Below, piece after piece: positions 8,627-17,317 of a stretch of 64,000 nucleotides of DNA. The stretch is from Cypionkella aquatica. Its GTDB lineage: Bacteria; Pseudomonadota; Alphaproteobacteria; Rhodobacterales; Rhodobacteraceae. The notes under the pieces are model-generated. The model made no database searches. It was not told where the DNA came from and was given only the letters and a program-made list of their open reading frames with translations. Where the stretch lies: assembly GCF_030161095.1 (NCBI RefSeq), contig NZ_BSPP01000007.1, positions 496,920-560,919 on the forward strand. The letters run 5' to 3'. Position numbers and translations under genes: made by a program. Positions within the stretch are counted from its first letter, which is position 1; each line of letters begins with the position of its first letter.

Positions 8627-9586
8627 ATGCAACGCGATCCCGCTTTCTCCGCCGCTGGCCGCTTTTGGCGCGGCAATCTGCACACCCATTCCACCCGCTC
8701 TGATGGCGTGCTGGCACCTGAAGAGGTCTGCCGCCGTTACAAGGCCGAAGGGTATGACTTTCTGGCGCTGACCGATCATTTCGTAGGTCTTTATGGCTAT
8801 CCGATTGTCGATACAAAGCCGATGCGCGATGCAGCTTTCACCACAATTCTGGGGGCAGAGCTTCATTCGGGTGCCATGTCGAATGGCGAGCTGTGGCATA
8901 TTCTGGCGGTGGGCTTGCCCAGCGATTTTGCACCGTCAAACAGCCCCGGTTTTATCCCCGTGGCGGGGCAGGAAACCGGGCCCGAGATTGCCGCGCGTGC
9001 GGTTGCGGCGGGGGCGTTCGTGGCGATTGCGCATCCGCAATGGTCGGGGCTGACGCTGGCGGATGCCCGCAGCATCACCGCCGCCCATGCGGTCGAGGTC
9101 TATAACACCGGCTGCGATTTTGGCTGTGATCGCCCGGATGGCTTTGCAATCGCTGATCTTTTGCTGACCGAGGGGCGGCGTCTGAGCATGATCGCCACCG
9201 ATGATGCCCATTTCTCAGAGCCGGATTTCTTTGGCGGCTGGGTGATGGTGAAATCTGAGGCCAACACCCCCGAGGCTTTGCTTGCCGCGCTTAAGGCGGG
9301 CCATTTCTATTCCAGCCAAGGGCCTGAACTGCGCGATGTGCGCATTGAGGGCGACAAGGTGGTGGTCGAATGTTCGGCTGTGGTGTCGGTTGTGGCGATT
9401 GGACACGGCACTGGTGCCAAGGCCGTGCATGGCCAATCCCTGACCCGCGCCGAAGTGCCGCTGGCGCGCTTGAATAACTCGCCTTGGCTGCGGGTTGCCG
9501 TGATTGATGCGGCGGGCAAGCGGGCTTGGTCCAACCCGATCTGGGTTGAAGGCGTGCCTGCCAAAAACCCGCGCGTGGCGGGCTAG
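8627..9586 (+). CDS. PHP-domain metal-dependent phosphoesterase
   Basis: 319 residues. The N-terminal NLHTHSTRSDG motif is the first PHP metal site, ALTDHF the second, then GAELH, AHPQW near residue 134 and ATDDAHF near residue 195 complete a trinuclear metal set. The family includes phosphoesterases and histidinol-phosphatase-like enzymes. The C-terminal 90 residues form a beta-rich tail often seen on stand-alone PHP proteins. ATG 8627 was chosen because AAGGA lies 7 bases upstream; a TTG at 8609 is also in frame. The substrate is unknown. Confidence 0.85.
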   Translation: MQRDPAFSAAGRFWRGNLHTHSTRSDGVLAPEEVCRRYKAEGYDFLALTDHFVGLYGYPIVDTKPMRDAAFTTILGAELHSGAMSNGELWHILAVGLPSDFAPSNSPGFIPVAGQETGPEIAARAVAAGAFVAIAHPQWSGLTLADARSITAAHAVEVYNTGCDFGCDRPDGFAIADLLLTEGRRLSMIATDDAHFSEPDFFGGWVMVKSEANTPEALLAALKAGHFYSSQGPELRDVRIEGDKVVVECSAVVSVVAIGHGTGAKAVHGQSLTRAEVPLARLNNSPWLRVAVIDAAGKRAWSNPIWVEGVPAKNPRVAG

Positions 9587-9589
9587 CGG

Positions 9590-10501
9590 CTACAGCTGCG
9601 GCTCGGCAGGCTCGGGCGTTTCCGCAGCCGTCGCGGGTGTGCTGGCTGGCCCCACGCGCATCAGGCGGCGGGCCAGCATCCGCGTCAGCTTGCGGTGCGG
9701 CTTTGACACCCGCTGGCGCAGATGCATCGCCGCAAACACCGGCTGGTCGATAGGCTCGACATCGGCGATGTATTTGAAGCGACCGGTGGCGACCATCTCG
9801 GCCGCCTTTTCGGCCATGACAAAGCCAGAGCCACCCATCGCCAGCAGCAAGGATGCAATGGTCGAGCTTTGGCCCACCGCCAAGGGGGCGCCGACCAGTT
9901 CCGGCAGGGCGGCGCGGTGCGCCTGCTCAAACGCGGGCGAGAAATGCCCCGAGATATAGGTTTTCAGATTTATCTCGGCGCGGGTTTCGGCATCCGAGCT
10001 GATCAGCCGGTAAGGCAGATCGGCAAGGCTGACAAAATGCAGATCAGGATGCGGTTTTGGCGTGAACAGCACCGCGAAATCCTGCACGCCCGCCACGACA
10101 TCGGCACACATCTGGGCCGAATAATCGGGCTCGATGTAAAACGCCATTTGCGAAAACATCTTGCGGAAATCTGACAAAAGGTCGCCGATATAGGCATCTG
10201 CCAAGTCATTCTGGATGCCAAGCCGCATGGTGGCTGTGGCTTCACCCGCGGGGGCCACGGCGCGCTTGGCTTCATTCCAGTCGCGGCGCAGCATGCGGGC
10301 ATGGGTTTCAAACCGCTGGCCCTCGGTGGTCAGATCGGTGCCCGCGCGTGATCTGGTGAACAGCCGCGCACCGACCGCAGCCTCAAGCGTTTGCACGCGG
10401 GCCGACACGGTCGATTGCGTCACATTCAGCCGATCCGCCGTGCGGTGAAAGCTGCGGGTTTCCACAAGGTCAAGAAAGGTATCCAGAAGTTCGATCTGCA
10501 T
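9590..10501 (-). CDS. LysR family transcriptional regulator
   Basis: 303 residues with the N-terminal winged helix MQIELLDTFLDLVETRSFHR...VTQSTVSARVQTLE typical of LysR proteins, then a periplasmic-binding-like effector domain (about 90-290). The last 20 residues are Pro/Ala/Glu rich. The gene diverges from the first FAD/GcvT oxidoreductase across a 128-bp region that holds an inverted repeat. By the usual LysR arrangement it probably controls that gene and itself in response to a pathway metabolite. Its 3' end nearly touches the PHP gene, which converges on it. Confidence 0.9.
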   Translation of the reverse strand: MQIELLDTFLDLVETRSFHRTADRLNVTQSTVSARVQTLEAAVGARLFTRSRAGTDLTTEGQRFETHARMLRRDWNEAKRAVAPAGEATATMRLGIQNDLADAYIGDLLSDFRKMFSQMAFYIEPDYSAQMCADVVAGVQDFAVLFTPKPHPDLHFVSLADLPYRLISSDAETRAEINLKTYISGHFSPAFEQAHRAALPELVGAPLAVGQSSTIASLLLAMGGSGFVMAEKAAEMVATGRFKYIADVEPIDQPVFAAMHLRQRVSKPHRKLTRMLARRLMRVGPASTPATAAETPEPAEPQL

Positions 10502-10536
10502 GCTGTGCTCCGCCGTTTTTGTCCGAAGTTTTGATC

Positions 10537-10555
10537 TGATCGGTTCACTCGATCA
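10537..10555. promoter_or_regulatory. inverted repeat in the LysR / FAD-oxidoreductase divergent region
   Basis: TGATCG at 10537-10542 and CGATCA at 10550-10555 form a 6-bp dyad with a 7-base spacer, 36 bp from the LysR start. A LysR tetramer could bind such a site. The arms are short, so this is only a candidate. Confidence 0.35.
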
Positions 10556-10629
10556 ATAGCGCGGCTTCAAGGCAATTGAAAGCGTTAAGCCGCCGATTGA
10601 TAAGGGGGCGACCCAAGCCGGAGCAAGAG

Positions 10630-13062
10630 ATGTCGGATTTCCCCAAAACTGCGCGCGTTGTCATCATTGGCGGGGGTGCTGTTGGTGCCTCTGGCTTGTA
10701 TCATCTGTGCAAGGCGGGGTGGACCGATTGTGTTCTGCTTGAGAAAAACGAGCTGACAGCGGGTTCCACCTGGCACGCGGCGGGCAATGTGCCGACGTTC
10801 TCTTCCAGCTGGTCGCTGATGAACATGCAGCGTTATTCGGCAGAGTTGTATCGCGGGCTTGGCGAAGCCGTGGATTATCCGATGAACTATTCGGTGACAG
10901 GCTCGGTCCGGCTGGCACATACCGAAGAGCGGATGCAGGAATTTCGGCGCGTTGTTGGCATGGGGCGCTATCAGGGCATGGATCTGAAGCTGCTGACCCC
11001 GGCAGAGCTGAAAGAGATTTATCCGTTCATCGAAGCGCACGACTTGCTGGGCGCGCTCTATGATCCGAATGATGGCGATATTGACCCGGCGCAGTTGACA
11101 CAGGCATTGGCGAAGGGCGCGCGTCAGATGGGCGGGCGGATTGAGCGGTTCTGCCCTGCAACCGGCGTGCGGCGCGAGGGTGACACTTGGGTGGTGGAAA
11201 CCCACAAGGGCGATATTCGCTGCGAAATCGTGGTCAATGCGGCGGGCTATTATGCGCGCGAAGTCGGCAAATGGTTTGGCCGCGACGTGCCAATGATGGT
11301 GATGAGCCATCAGTACATGCTGTTCGACACAGTGCCAGAGGTCGAGGCACGCACCCAAGCCGTCGGCCACAAGCTGCCGCTCTTGCGCGATGTCGACAGC
11401 AGCTACTATCTGCGGCAGGAGAAGAACGGCTTCAACCTTGGCCCTTACGAGCGCAACTGCAAGGCGCATTGGGTCAGCGAAGATGATCCGTTCCCCGAGG
11501 ATTTCAGCTTCCAATTGTTCCCCGACGATCTGGAGCGCTTGGAGTGGTATATCACCGACGCCATGGCCCGCGTGCCTCTGTTGGAAACTGCGCCACTGAC
11601 CAAAGTGATCAACGGCCCAATCCCCTACACGCCGGATGGCAACCCGCTGATCGGGCCGATGCCCGGTGTGCCGAATGCGTTCGAAGCTTGTGTGTTCACC
11701 TTTGGCATTTGTCAGGCGGGCGGCGCGGGCAAGGTTTTGGCCGAATGGATCACCCAAGGCGCTACCGAATGGGATATGTGGTCCTGCGATCCGCGCCGCT
11801 TTACCGGGTTTGAAGATCAGGACTATTGCGTTGCCAAGGGCATGGAAGTGTATGGCCACGAATACGCCATCCACTTTCCGCACCACGTCTGGGGCGAGGG
11901 GCGCGGCAAAAAGCTGTCTCCGTTGCACGACCGCACCGCAGCTTTGGGCGCGCAGTTTGGCCCATTCAATGGCTGGGAGCGCCCGTTGTGGTATGCGCGC
12001 TCGGGCGATGATACGACAGAGGCAGGTCAGCGCACATGGGACCGCGCAGGGCCTTGGTTTGGCGCAGTGAAGGCGGAATGTGAGGCAGTGCGCGACGGCG
12101 CGGGCGTGCTCGATCTGCCGGGGTTCTCTCGCTTTGAACTCGAAGGTCCGGGGGCTGCCGAGTGGTTGGCGGGGCGCATTTCGGGCGGATTGCCAAAGGT
12201 TGGCCGTCTGGGGCTGGCTTATTTTCCGGATGACAAGGGCCGGATTGTGACGGAAATGTCGGTGGTGCGGCGCGAGGAAGATGCCTTCACCCTGATCACC
12301 GCCGCTGTGGCGCAAAGCCATGACGGCGATTGGTTGCGCCGCGAGTTGGCCGAGGGGCTGACCTTGCGCGACCGCACCGAGGATTTCACCTGCATCATCG
12401 TCACCGGCCCGAAATCGCGCGACGTTTTGGCAGGCCTCACTTCCGCTGACCTGACAGCACCTTGGCTCAGCGCGCAGGGCGCTGTGGTGGCGGGCCAAGA
12501 CTGCGCTTTGTTCCGCGTCAGCTTTGCTGGGGAACTGGGCTGGGAGGTGCATGCAACACCCGCCCGGATGCCCGCAATCTACGACGCGATCTTGGCGGCT
12601 GGGGCCAAGCCGTTCGGCATGTTCGCGCTGAATTCCTTGCGGATTGAAAAGGGCTATCGGGCGTGGAAGGGTGATCTTTCCACCGATTACACCCTGCTTG
12701 AGGGTGGGTTGGAGCGCTTTATCAAATTTGACAAACCGCAAGATTTCCCCGGCAAAGCCGCTCTGCTGGCGCAAAAACAGCGCGGCGTGGGCAAGCGGTT
12801 CTGCACCCTGCTGATTGAGGCCGGCGATCAAGACCCTCCCTATATGTCAACGATCTGGGCAGGCGATCAGGTGGTGGGTGAACTCACCAGCGGCTATTAC
12901 GGCCACCGGGTTGGCGCGTGTATCGGCCTTGGCATGCTGCGCGCCGATCTGAACCAACCGGGGCAGGCGGTGGAAGTTGAGATTTTCGGGAAACGCTATC
13001 CTGCAGTGGTGCAGGAAGACGCGCCGCTATGGGATCCCAAGAACGAGCGCATCCGCGCTTGA
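10630..13062 (+). CDS. FAD-dependent oxidoreductase with GcvT/aminomethyltransferase domain (dimethylglycine/sarcosine dehydrogenase-like), copy 1
   Basis: 810 residues. A DAO-type FAD domain has dinucleotide motif IIGGGAVGAS at residues 12-21 and TAGSTWHAAG at 43-52; the His (H49) is the one that binds FAD covalently in dimethylglycine and sarcosine dehydrogenases. An FAO_M linker and a GcvT-like folate-binding half (about 430-810) follow. Such enzymes remove N-methyl groups and pass the carbon to tetrahydrofolate or release formaldehyde. GGAG precedes ATG 10630. It diverges from a LysR regulator and is similar in layout to the copy at 13911. The amine substrate is not known. Confidence 0.88.
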   Translation: MSDFPKTARVVIIGGGAVGASGLYHLCKAGWTDCVLLEKNELTAGSTWHAAGNVPTFSSSWSLMNMQRYSAELYRGLGEAVDYPMNYSVTGSVRLAHTEERMQEFRRVVGMGRYQGMDLKLLTPAELKEIYPFIEAHDLLGALYDPNDGDIDPAQLTQALAKGARQMGGRIERFCPATGVRREGDTWVVETHKGDIRCEIVVNAAGYYAREVGKWFGRDVPMMVMSHQYMLFDTVPEVEARTQAVGHKLPLLRDVDSSYYLRQEKNGFNLGPYERNCKAHWVSEDDPFPEDFSFQLFPDDLERLEWYITDAMARVPLLETAPLTKVINGPIPYTPDGNPLIGPMPGVPNAFEACVFTFGICQAGGAGKVLAEWITQGATEWDMWSCDPRRFTGFEDQDYCVAKGMEVYGHEYAIHFPHHVWGEGRGKKLSPLHDRTAALGAQFGPFNGWERPLWYARSGDDTTEAGQRTWDRAGPWFGAVKAECEAVRDGAGVLDLPGFSRFELEGPGAAEWLAGRISGGLPKVGRLGLAYFPDDKGRIVTEMSVVRREEDAFTLITAAVAQSHDGDWLRRELAEGLTLRDRTEDFTCIIVTGPKSRDVLAGLTSADLTAPWLSAQGAVVAGQDCALFRVSFAGELGWEVHATPARMPAIYDAILAAGAKPFGMFALNSLRIEKGYRAWKGDLSTDYTLLEGGLERFIKFDKPQDFPGKAALLAQKQRGVGKRFCTLLIEAGDQDPPYMSTIWAGDQVVGELTSGYYGHRVGACIGLGMLRADLNQPGQAVEVEIFGKRYPAVVQEDAPLWDPKNERIRA

Positions 13063-13127
13063 ATGACCACGGCGGGGGCCAGCCCCCAGTCATTGGTTTC
13101 TTGAGCCAATGGTGAAACCCATGACGA

Positions 13128-13154
13128 CTCCAGAGTATTTTTGCCAAGATGAAG
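13128..13154 (+). repeat. divergent copy of the rhodobacterial intergenic repeat
   Basis: CTCCAGAGTATTTTTGCC followed by AAGATGAAG is a degraded form of the repeat whose fuller copies read GCCTCCGGCGGGGATATTT plus a GAAA-containing tail. It lies in the gap between the first FAD oxidoreductase and the convergent XRE-cupin gene. Confidence 0.45.
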
Positions 13155-13170
13155 GCGTAGGATGGCGATG

Positions 13171-13725
13171 TCAGTAAACCGGCGGAGAGATCACCCACAG
13201 CACGACGGCGGGCGCGTCATGTGGGTTGCGCCAGCTGTAGGATTTGCCCGCGAATTGAAAGCTGTCGCCGGTGTCGAGATGGAAATCTTGCGCGCCGATG
13301 GTCAGGATGAATTGGCCCGCAATCACCACGCCGCCATCTTCGCGCGGCGGGGTCGGGTGCAGGATCTGGCTGTGAGCATGCGGCGCGAGGGTGGATTTCA
13401 GCATCTCGAAGCTGCCACCAAGGCTTGGGGAGAGCAGTTCCTCGGTCAACCCCGCGCCGGCGTCGCCAATCGCGCTGCGGTCGGCGGCACGCTGGATCAG
13501 ACCACGTTCGGCCGGGTTGCGGTTTGCGGCGCGGAAGAAGAAGCTGATCGTCACGCCCAGGGTTTCGCCAAGCCGCGCAAGGTCGGGGATCGCGGGCAGG
13601 GTCTGACCGCGTTCGACCTGGCTCAGCCAGCCGACCGAACGTCCCACGGCCTCGGCCAACGCCGCCAGAGTAAGCCCGCGCGCTTTGCGCAGGGCGCGGA
13701 TGTCTTGGCCGACCTGTTCGCTCAT
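13171..13725 (-). CDS. XRE family transcriptional regulator with C-terminal cupin domain
   Basis: 184 residues. A helix-turn-helix (about 5-60: IRALRKARGLTLAALAEAVGRSVGWLSQVERG) is joined to a cupin barrel (about 105-180: HAHSQILHPTPPREDGGVVIAG...FHLDTGDSFQFAG). Regulators of this build, such as PuuR relatives, sense small metabolites and often repress amine or amino-acid catabolic genes. ATG 13725 has AAGGAG directly upstream. A longer frame reaches 13893, but it crosses the probable operator. It diverges from the second FAD/GcvT gene and most likely controls that operon. Confidence 0.88.
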   Translation of the reverse strand: MSEQVGQDIRALRKARGLTLAALAEAVGRSVGWLSQVERGQTLPAIPDLARLGETLGVTISFFFRAANRNPAERGLIQRAADRSAIGDAGAGLTEELLSPSLGGSFEMLKSTLAPHAHSQILHPTPPREDGGVVIAGQFILTIGAQDFHLDTGDSFQFAGKSYSWRNPHDAPAVVLWVISPPVY

Positions 13726-13837
13726 CAGGATCTCCTTTCGGTCAGGGTGGCGGCTACGGGCGGTTTTGGCAAGATGTCGGGTGAAATCAGTGCTGAGATG
13801 TGGCTGAAAAGTGATGATTATCGGGTTCATCATGCCT

Positions 13838-13868
13838 AAAATGAAAAATGAAGTTGAAATTTCATTTT
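13838..13868. promoter_or_regulatory. inverted repeat, probable XRE-cupin operator
   Basis: AAAATGAAA (13838-13846) and TTTCATTTT (13860-13868) are perfect 9-bp inverted arms separated by 13 bases. The region is AT-rich in an otherwise GC-rich stretch and lies 43 bp before the second FAD oxidoreductase start, inside the divergent promoter region. Confidence 0.55.
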
Positions 13869-13910
13869 GGGACGCGCATGGATCAATGATCATATCCTAT
13901 GGAGAACCTG

Positions 13911-16358
13911 ATGCCCTCGATTCCTAAACACGCGCGTGCGGTCGTCATTGGTGGCGGCGTTTCTGGCTGTTCCGTGGCCTATCATCTGGCCAAGATGGGT
14001 TGGACGGATGTGGTTCTTTTGGAGCGTAAGCAGCTGACCTCGGGCACCACTTGGCACGCGGCGGGGTTGATCGGGCAGTTGCGCGGATCGGCCAATATGA
14101 CAAGGTTGGCGAAGTATTCGGCGGATCTTTATGTGAAGCTGGCCGCAGAAACCGGGGTCGAGACGGGTATGCGGCAGGTGGGCTCCATCTCGGTGGCGCT
14201 GACAGAGGCGCGGCGCGAGGAATTGCTGCGTCAGGCTACCGTTGCGCGGATTTTCGACGTGGATGTGTCCGAGATTTCGCCGTCTGAAGTCAAAGCGATG
14301 TATCCGCATCTGAACGTGTCGGATGTGGTGGGGGCGGTGCATCTGCCGCTGGATGGCCAATGCGATCCGGCCAATATCGCCATGGCTTTGGCCAAGGGCG
14401 CGCGGATGCGCGGGGCGCAGATTTTCGAGCATACCAAAGTTGTTGGCGTCACCAAAGCGAATGGCCGCGTGTCAGGCGTGGATTACATCGGCGCAGACGG
14501 TGAGCCGGGCCACATCGCAACCGATGTGGTGGTGAACTGCGGCGGCATGTGGGGCCGCGATCTGGCCGAGGCTTCGGGTGTGACCCTGCCACTGCATGCC
14601 TGCGAGCATTTCTATCTGATCACCGAACCTGTGCAGGGCCTTGGCCATTTGCCGGTGCTGCGGGTGCCGGATGAATGTGCCTATTACAAATCCGACGCGG
14701 GCAAGATGATGATCGGGGCGTTTGAACCCAAAGCCAAACCTTGGGGCATGGGCGGCATCCGCGAAGATTTCATGTTTGATACGTTGCCCGAAGATTGGGA
14801 CCATTTCCAACCAATCCTGGAAGATGCAATGAACCGCATGCCGCTGTTTCAGACGGCTGGGATTCACACCTTCTTCAATGGGCCAGAAAGTTTCACTCCG
14901 GACGACCGCTATTATCTGGGCGAAGCACCAGAGGTCGGCGGCTATTGGGTGGCCGCAGGCTATAACTCGGTCGGTATTGCCGGATCGGGTGGTGCGGGCA
15001 TGGCCCTCGCGCATTGGATCGTCGAGGGCGAGGCGCCGTTTGATCTGTGGGAGGTCGATATCCGCCGCGCGCAGCCGTTCCAGAAGAACCGCAAGTACCT
15101 GCAAGAGCGTGTGACCGAAACCTTGGGTCTGCTTTATGCCGATCACTTCCCTTACCGTCAGGTCGCCACCGCACGCGGGGTGCGGCGCACGCCGTTGCAC
15201 GAGCATCTGAAAGCGCGCGGCGCGGTGTTTGGTGAAGTGGCAGGCTGGGAACGTGCGAACTGGTTCGCCAATGAGGGGCAAGAGCGCGAATATCACTACA
15301 GCTGGAAGCGGCAGAACTGGTTTGACAACCAGAAGGCCGAGCATCTGGCCGTGCGCACAGGCGTTGGCTTCTTTGATATGACCTCATTCGGCAAAATCCG
15401 CATTGAGGGGCGCGATGCGTGTGCGTTGCTCAATCAGGTTTGCGCGGCTGAAATGGATGTCGCCGTCGGGCGGATCGTCTACACGCAGATGCTGAACCAA
15501 AAAGGCGGTATCGAGTCTGATCTGACAATCACGCGGCTGTCGGAAACCGCCTATCTTGCCGTGGTGCCGGGGGCAACGTTGCAGCGCGATCTGGCTTGGC
15601 TGCGGCGTCATGTTGGCGATGCGTTCGCGGTGATCACCGATGTGACGGCGGCGGAGTCGGTGTTGTGCGTGATGGGGCCAAAATCGCGGGAGTTGATGCA
15701 GAAAATCAGCCCGAATGATTTCTCTAACGCCGGGCATCCGTTCGGCAGCATGCGGCAGATCGAGGTCGGCATGGGCATCGCGCGGGCGCATCGGGTGACG
15801 TATGTGGGCGAATTGGGATGGGAGCTTTATGTCTCGTCGGACCAGACCGCGCATGTGTTTGAGGCTTTGGAGGAAGCGGGCGCGGATCTGGGCCTGAAGC
15901 TCTGCGGCTTGCACACGCTGGACAGTTGCCGGATCGAGAAAGCCTATCGTCACTTTGGCCATGATATTACCGACGAAGATCATGTGCTTGAGGCGGGTCT
16001 TGGCTTTGCAGTCTCGAAGAAAAAGCAAAGCTACATTGGCCGCGATGCCGTGCTGCGCAAGGCCGAGGCTGGCTTGGATCGCAAACTGGTGCAGTTCCGC
16101 CTGACCGACCCCGAGCCGTTGTTGTTCCACAACGAAGCCGTGGTGCGCGATGGCGTGATCGTGGGGCCGGTGACCTCTGGCAACTATGGGCATTTCCTCG
16201 GCGGAGCGGTGGGCTTGGGCTATGTGCCCTGCACGGGGCAGTCAGACGCCGACATTCTGGCTTCGCGCTATGAGATCGAAGTGGCCGGTGTGCGGCATCA
16301 GGCCGTGGCGTCCTTGGTGCCGATGTATGACCCGAAATCGGAACGGATCAAGGCATGA
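13911..16358 (+). CDS. FAD-dependent oxidoreductase with GcvT domain (dimethylglycine/sarcosine dehydrogenase-like), copy 2
   Basis: 815 residues with the same layout as copy 1. The FAD motif VVIGGGVSGCS is at residues 11-21 and SGTTWHAAGLIGQLRGSAN starts at 44 with the flavin-linking His H49. The FAO_M and GcvT_C folate halves lie at about 425-815, and the family's CRIEKAYRHFG segment is present. Copy 2 is the closer match to dimethylglycine/sarcosine dehydrogenases (LTSGTTWHAAGL). GGAGA lies 7 bases before ATG 13911; ATG 13899 is in frame but lacks a site. It begins a plus-strand run of catabolic genes and is divergent from the XRE-cupin regulator. Exact substrate unknown. Confidence 0.9.
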   Translation: MPSIPKHARAVVIGGGVSGCSVAYHLAKMGWTDVVLLERKQLTSGTTWHAAGLIGQLRGSANMTRLAKYSADLYVKLAAETGVETGMRQVGSISVALTEARREELLRQATVARIFDVDVSEISPSEVKAMYPHLNVSDVVGAVHLPLDGQCDPANIAMALAKGARMRGAQIFEHTKVVGVTKANGRVSGVDYIGADGEPGHIATDVVVNCGGMWGRDLAEASGVTLPLHACEHFYLITEPVQGLGHLPVLRVPDECAYYKSDAGKMMIGAFEPKAKPWGMGGIREDFMFDTLPEDWDHFQPILEDAMNRMPLFQTAGIHTFFNGPESFTPDDRYYLGEAPEVGGYWVAAGYNSVGIAGSGGAGMALAHWIVEGEAPFDLWEVDIRRAQPFQKNRKYLQERVTETLGLLYADHFPYRQVATARGVRRTPLHEHLKARGAVFGEVAGWERANWFANEGQEREYHYSWKRQNWFDNQKAEHLAVRTGVGFFDMTSFGKIRIEGRDACALLNQVCAAEMDVAVGRIVYTQMLNQKGGIESDLTITRLSETAYLAVVPGATLQRDLAWLRRHVGDAFAVITDVTAAESVLCVMGPKSRELMQKISPNDFSNAGHPFGSMRQIEVGMGIARAHRVTYVGELGWELYVSSDQTAHVFEALEEAGADLGLKLCGLHTLDSCRIEKAYRHFGHDITDEDHVLEAGLGFAVSKKKQSYIGRDAVLRKAEAGLDRKLVQFRLTDPEPLLFHNEAVVRDGVIVGPVTSGNYGHFLGGAVGLGYVPCTGQSDADILASRYEIEVAGVRHQAVASLVPMYDPKSERIKA

Positions 16359-16470
16359 AACGAGGCGCAGCCGGGGTCTCACACTCTCTTGCTGCGAAGG
16401 TTCTGCGCGGCTTCACAGTAAAATTCTATGCACCCCGTGAGATGTTTAGGGACAGATGAAAGGGCACAGG

Positions 16471-17304
16471 ATGACAGAGTTGGCACGACATCAGGCGTTT
16501 GAGCGCCTGCACAACCAAGGCTGCTTTGTCATCCCGAACCCTTGGGATGTGGGATCTGCGCGGATGATGGCGGCTTTGGGGGCCAAGGCGCTGGCGACCT
16601 CGTCTGCGGCGCATGCGTTCACCATGGGGCGGCCAGACATCGGTGGAGTCAGCCGGGATGAGGCTTTGGCCCATGCCGAAATGATGGTGACTGCGACTGC
16701 GCTTCCAGTCTCTGGGGATTTTGAGAATGGCTTTGCCGATGACCCTGAGGGCGTGGCCGAAACCATCAGGTTGGCGGCAGAGGTCGGGCTGTCAGGGTGT
16801 TCCATCGAGGATACCGACCCCAGCGATGCCTCGTCCTACGGCTTTGACCTGGCTGTGGAACGGGTGCGCGCAGCGGTGGCGGCGGCCCGTGCTTTGGGGC
16901 GTCCATTTGTGTTCTGCGCGCGTGCCGATGGCGTGATGAACGGCAGCTATGATCTGGCAGAGGGCATCCGCCGACTGCAGGCCTATGAGGCTGCTGGCGC
17001 GGATCTGCTGTATCTACCGGTGCCACCGGGGCGGGCGGAACTTGCGCAGGTCTTGGCTGCGGTGAAAACCCCGCTCAACGCTTTGGCGGCGGGGCCGCTC
17101 AAGGCACTAACGGTGAAGGAGCTTGCGGCGATGGGGGTGCGGCGGATTTCCACCGGCAGCCAGATCGCGCGGGCAACGCATGCGGCGATCCGGGACGCCA
17201 CATCAGCGATGCTGGATGCGGGATCTTTCGCGCCGCTGGCCGGGGCCGCCTCTGGCGATGAGATCGACGCTTTGTTGCGGCAAGGTGCCGCTGACCGAAT
17301 TTGA
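16471..17304 (+). CDS. isocitrate lyase / PEP mutase superfamily protein
   Basis: 277 residues folding as a PEP-mutase-type (beta/alpha)8 barrel: FVIPNPWDVGSARMM at about 18-32, metal-binding region SGDFENGFADD near 83, SIEDTDP near 112, and FCARADG near 150. The active-site Cys loop KKCGH of true isocitrate lyases is absent, as in the oxaloacetate-decarboxylase/2-methylisocitrate-lyase-like branch. It likely cleaves a C-C bond in a 2-hydroxy or oxo acid. ATG 16471 was chosen over 16456; both are possible. It lies between the second FAD oxidoreductase and the Rieske gene in the same direction, and the 13-bp gap to the latter indicates one operon. Confidence 0.8.
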   Translation: MTELARHQAFERLHNQGCFVIPNPWDVGSARMMAALGAKALATSSAAHAFTMGRPDIGGVSRDEALAHAEMMVTATALPVSGDFENGFADDPEGVAETIRLAAEVGLSGCSIEDTDPSDASSYGFDLAVERVRAAVAAARALGRPFVFCARADGVMNGSYDLAEGIRRLQAYEAAGADLLYLPVPPGRAELAQVLAAVKTPLNALAAGPLKALTVKELAAMGVRRISTGSQIARATHAAIRDATSAMLDAGSFAPLAGAASGDEIDALLRQGAADRI

Positions 17305-17317
17305 TTGGAGAATTGAC

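Noticed and set aside
9590-10501. LysR as regulator of the PHP gene
   Set aside because: The two genes converge with 3 bp between stops; the divergent FAD/GcvT gene is the more likely target.
10585-12831. 748-codon open frame on the minus strand across the first FAD/GcvT gene
   Set aside because: It is fully antisense to a well-supported gene, has no ribosome site and no recognisable domain; such frames are common opposite GC-rich genes.
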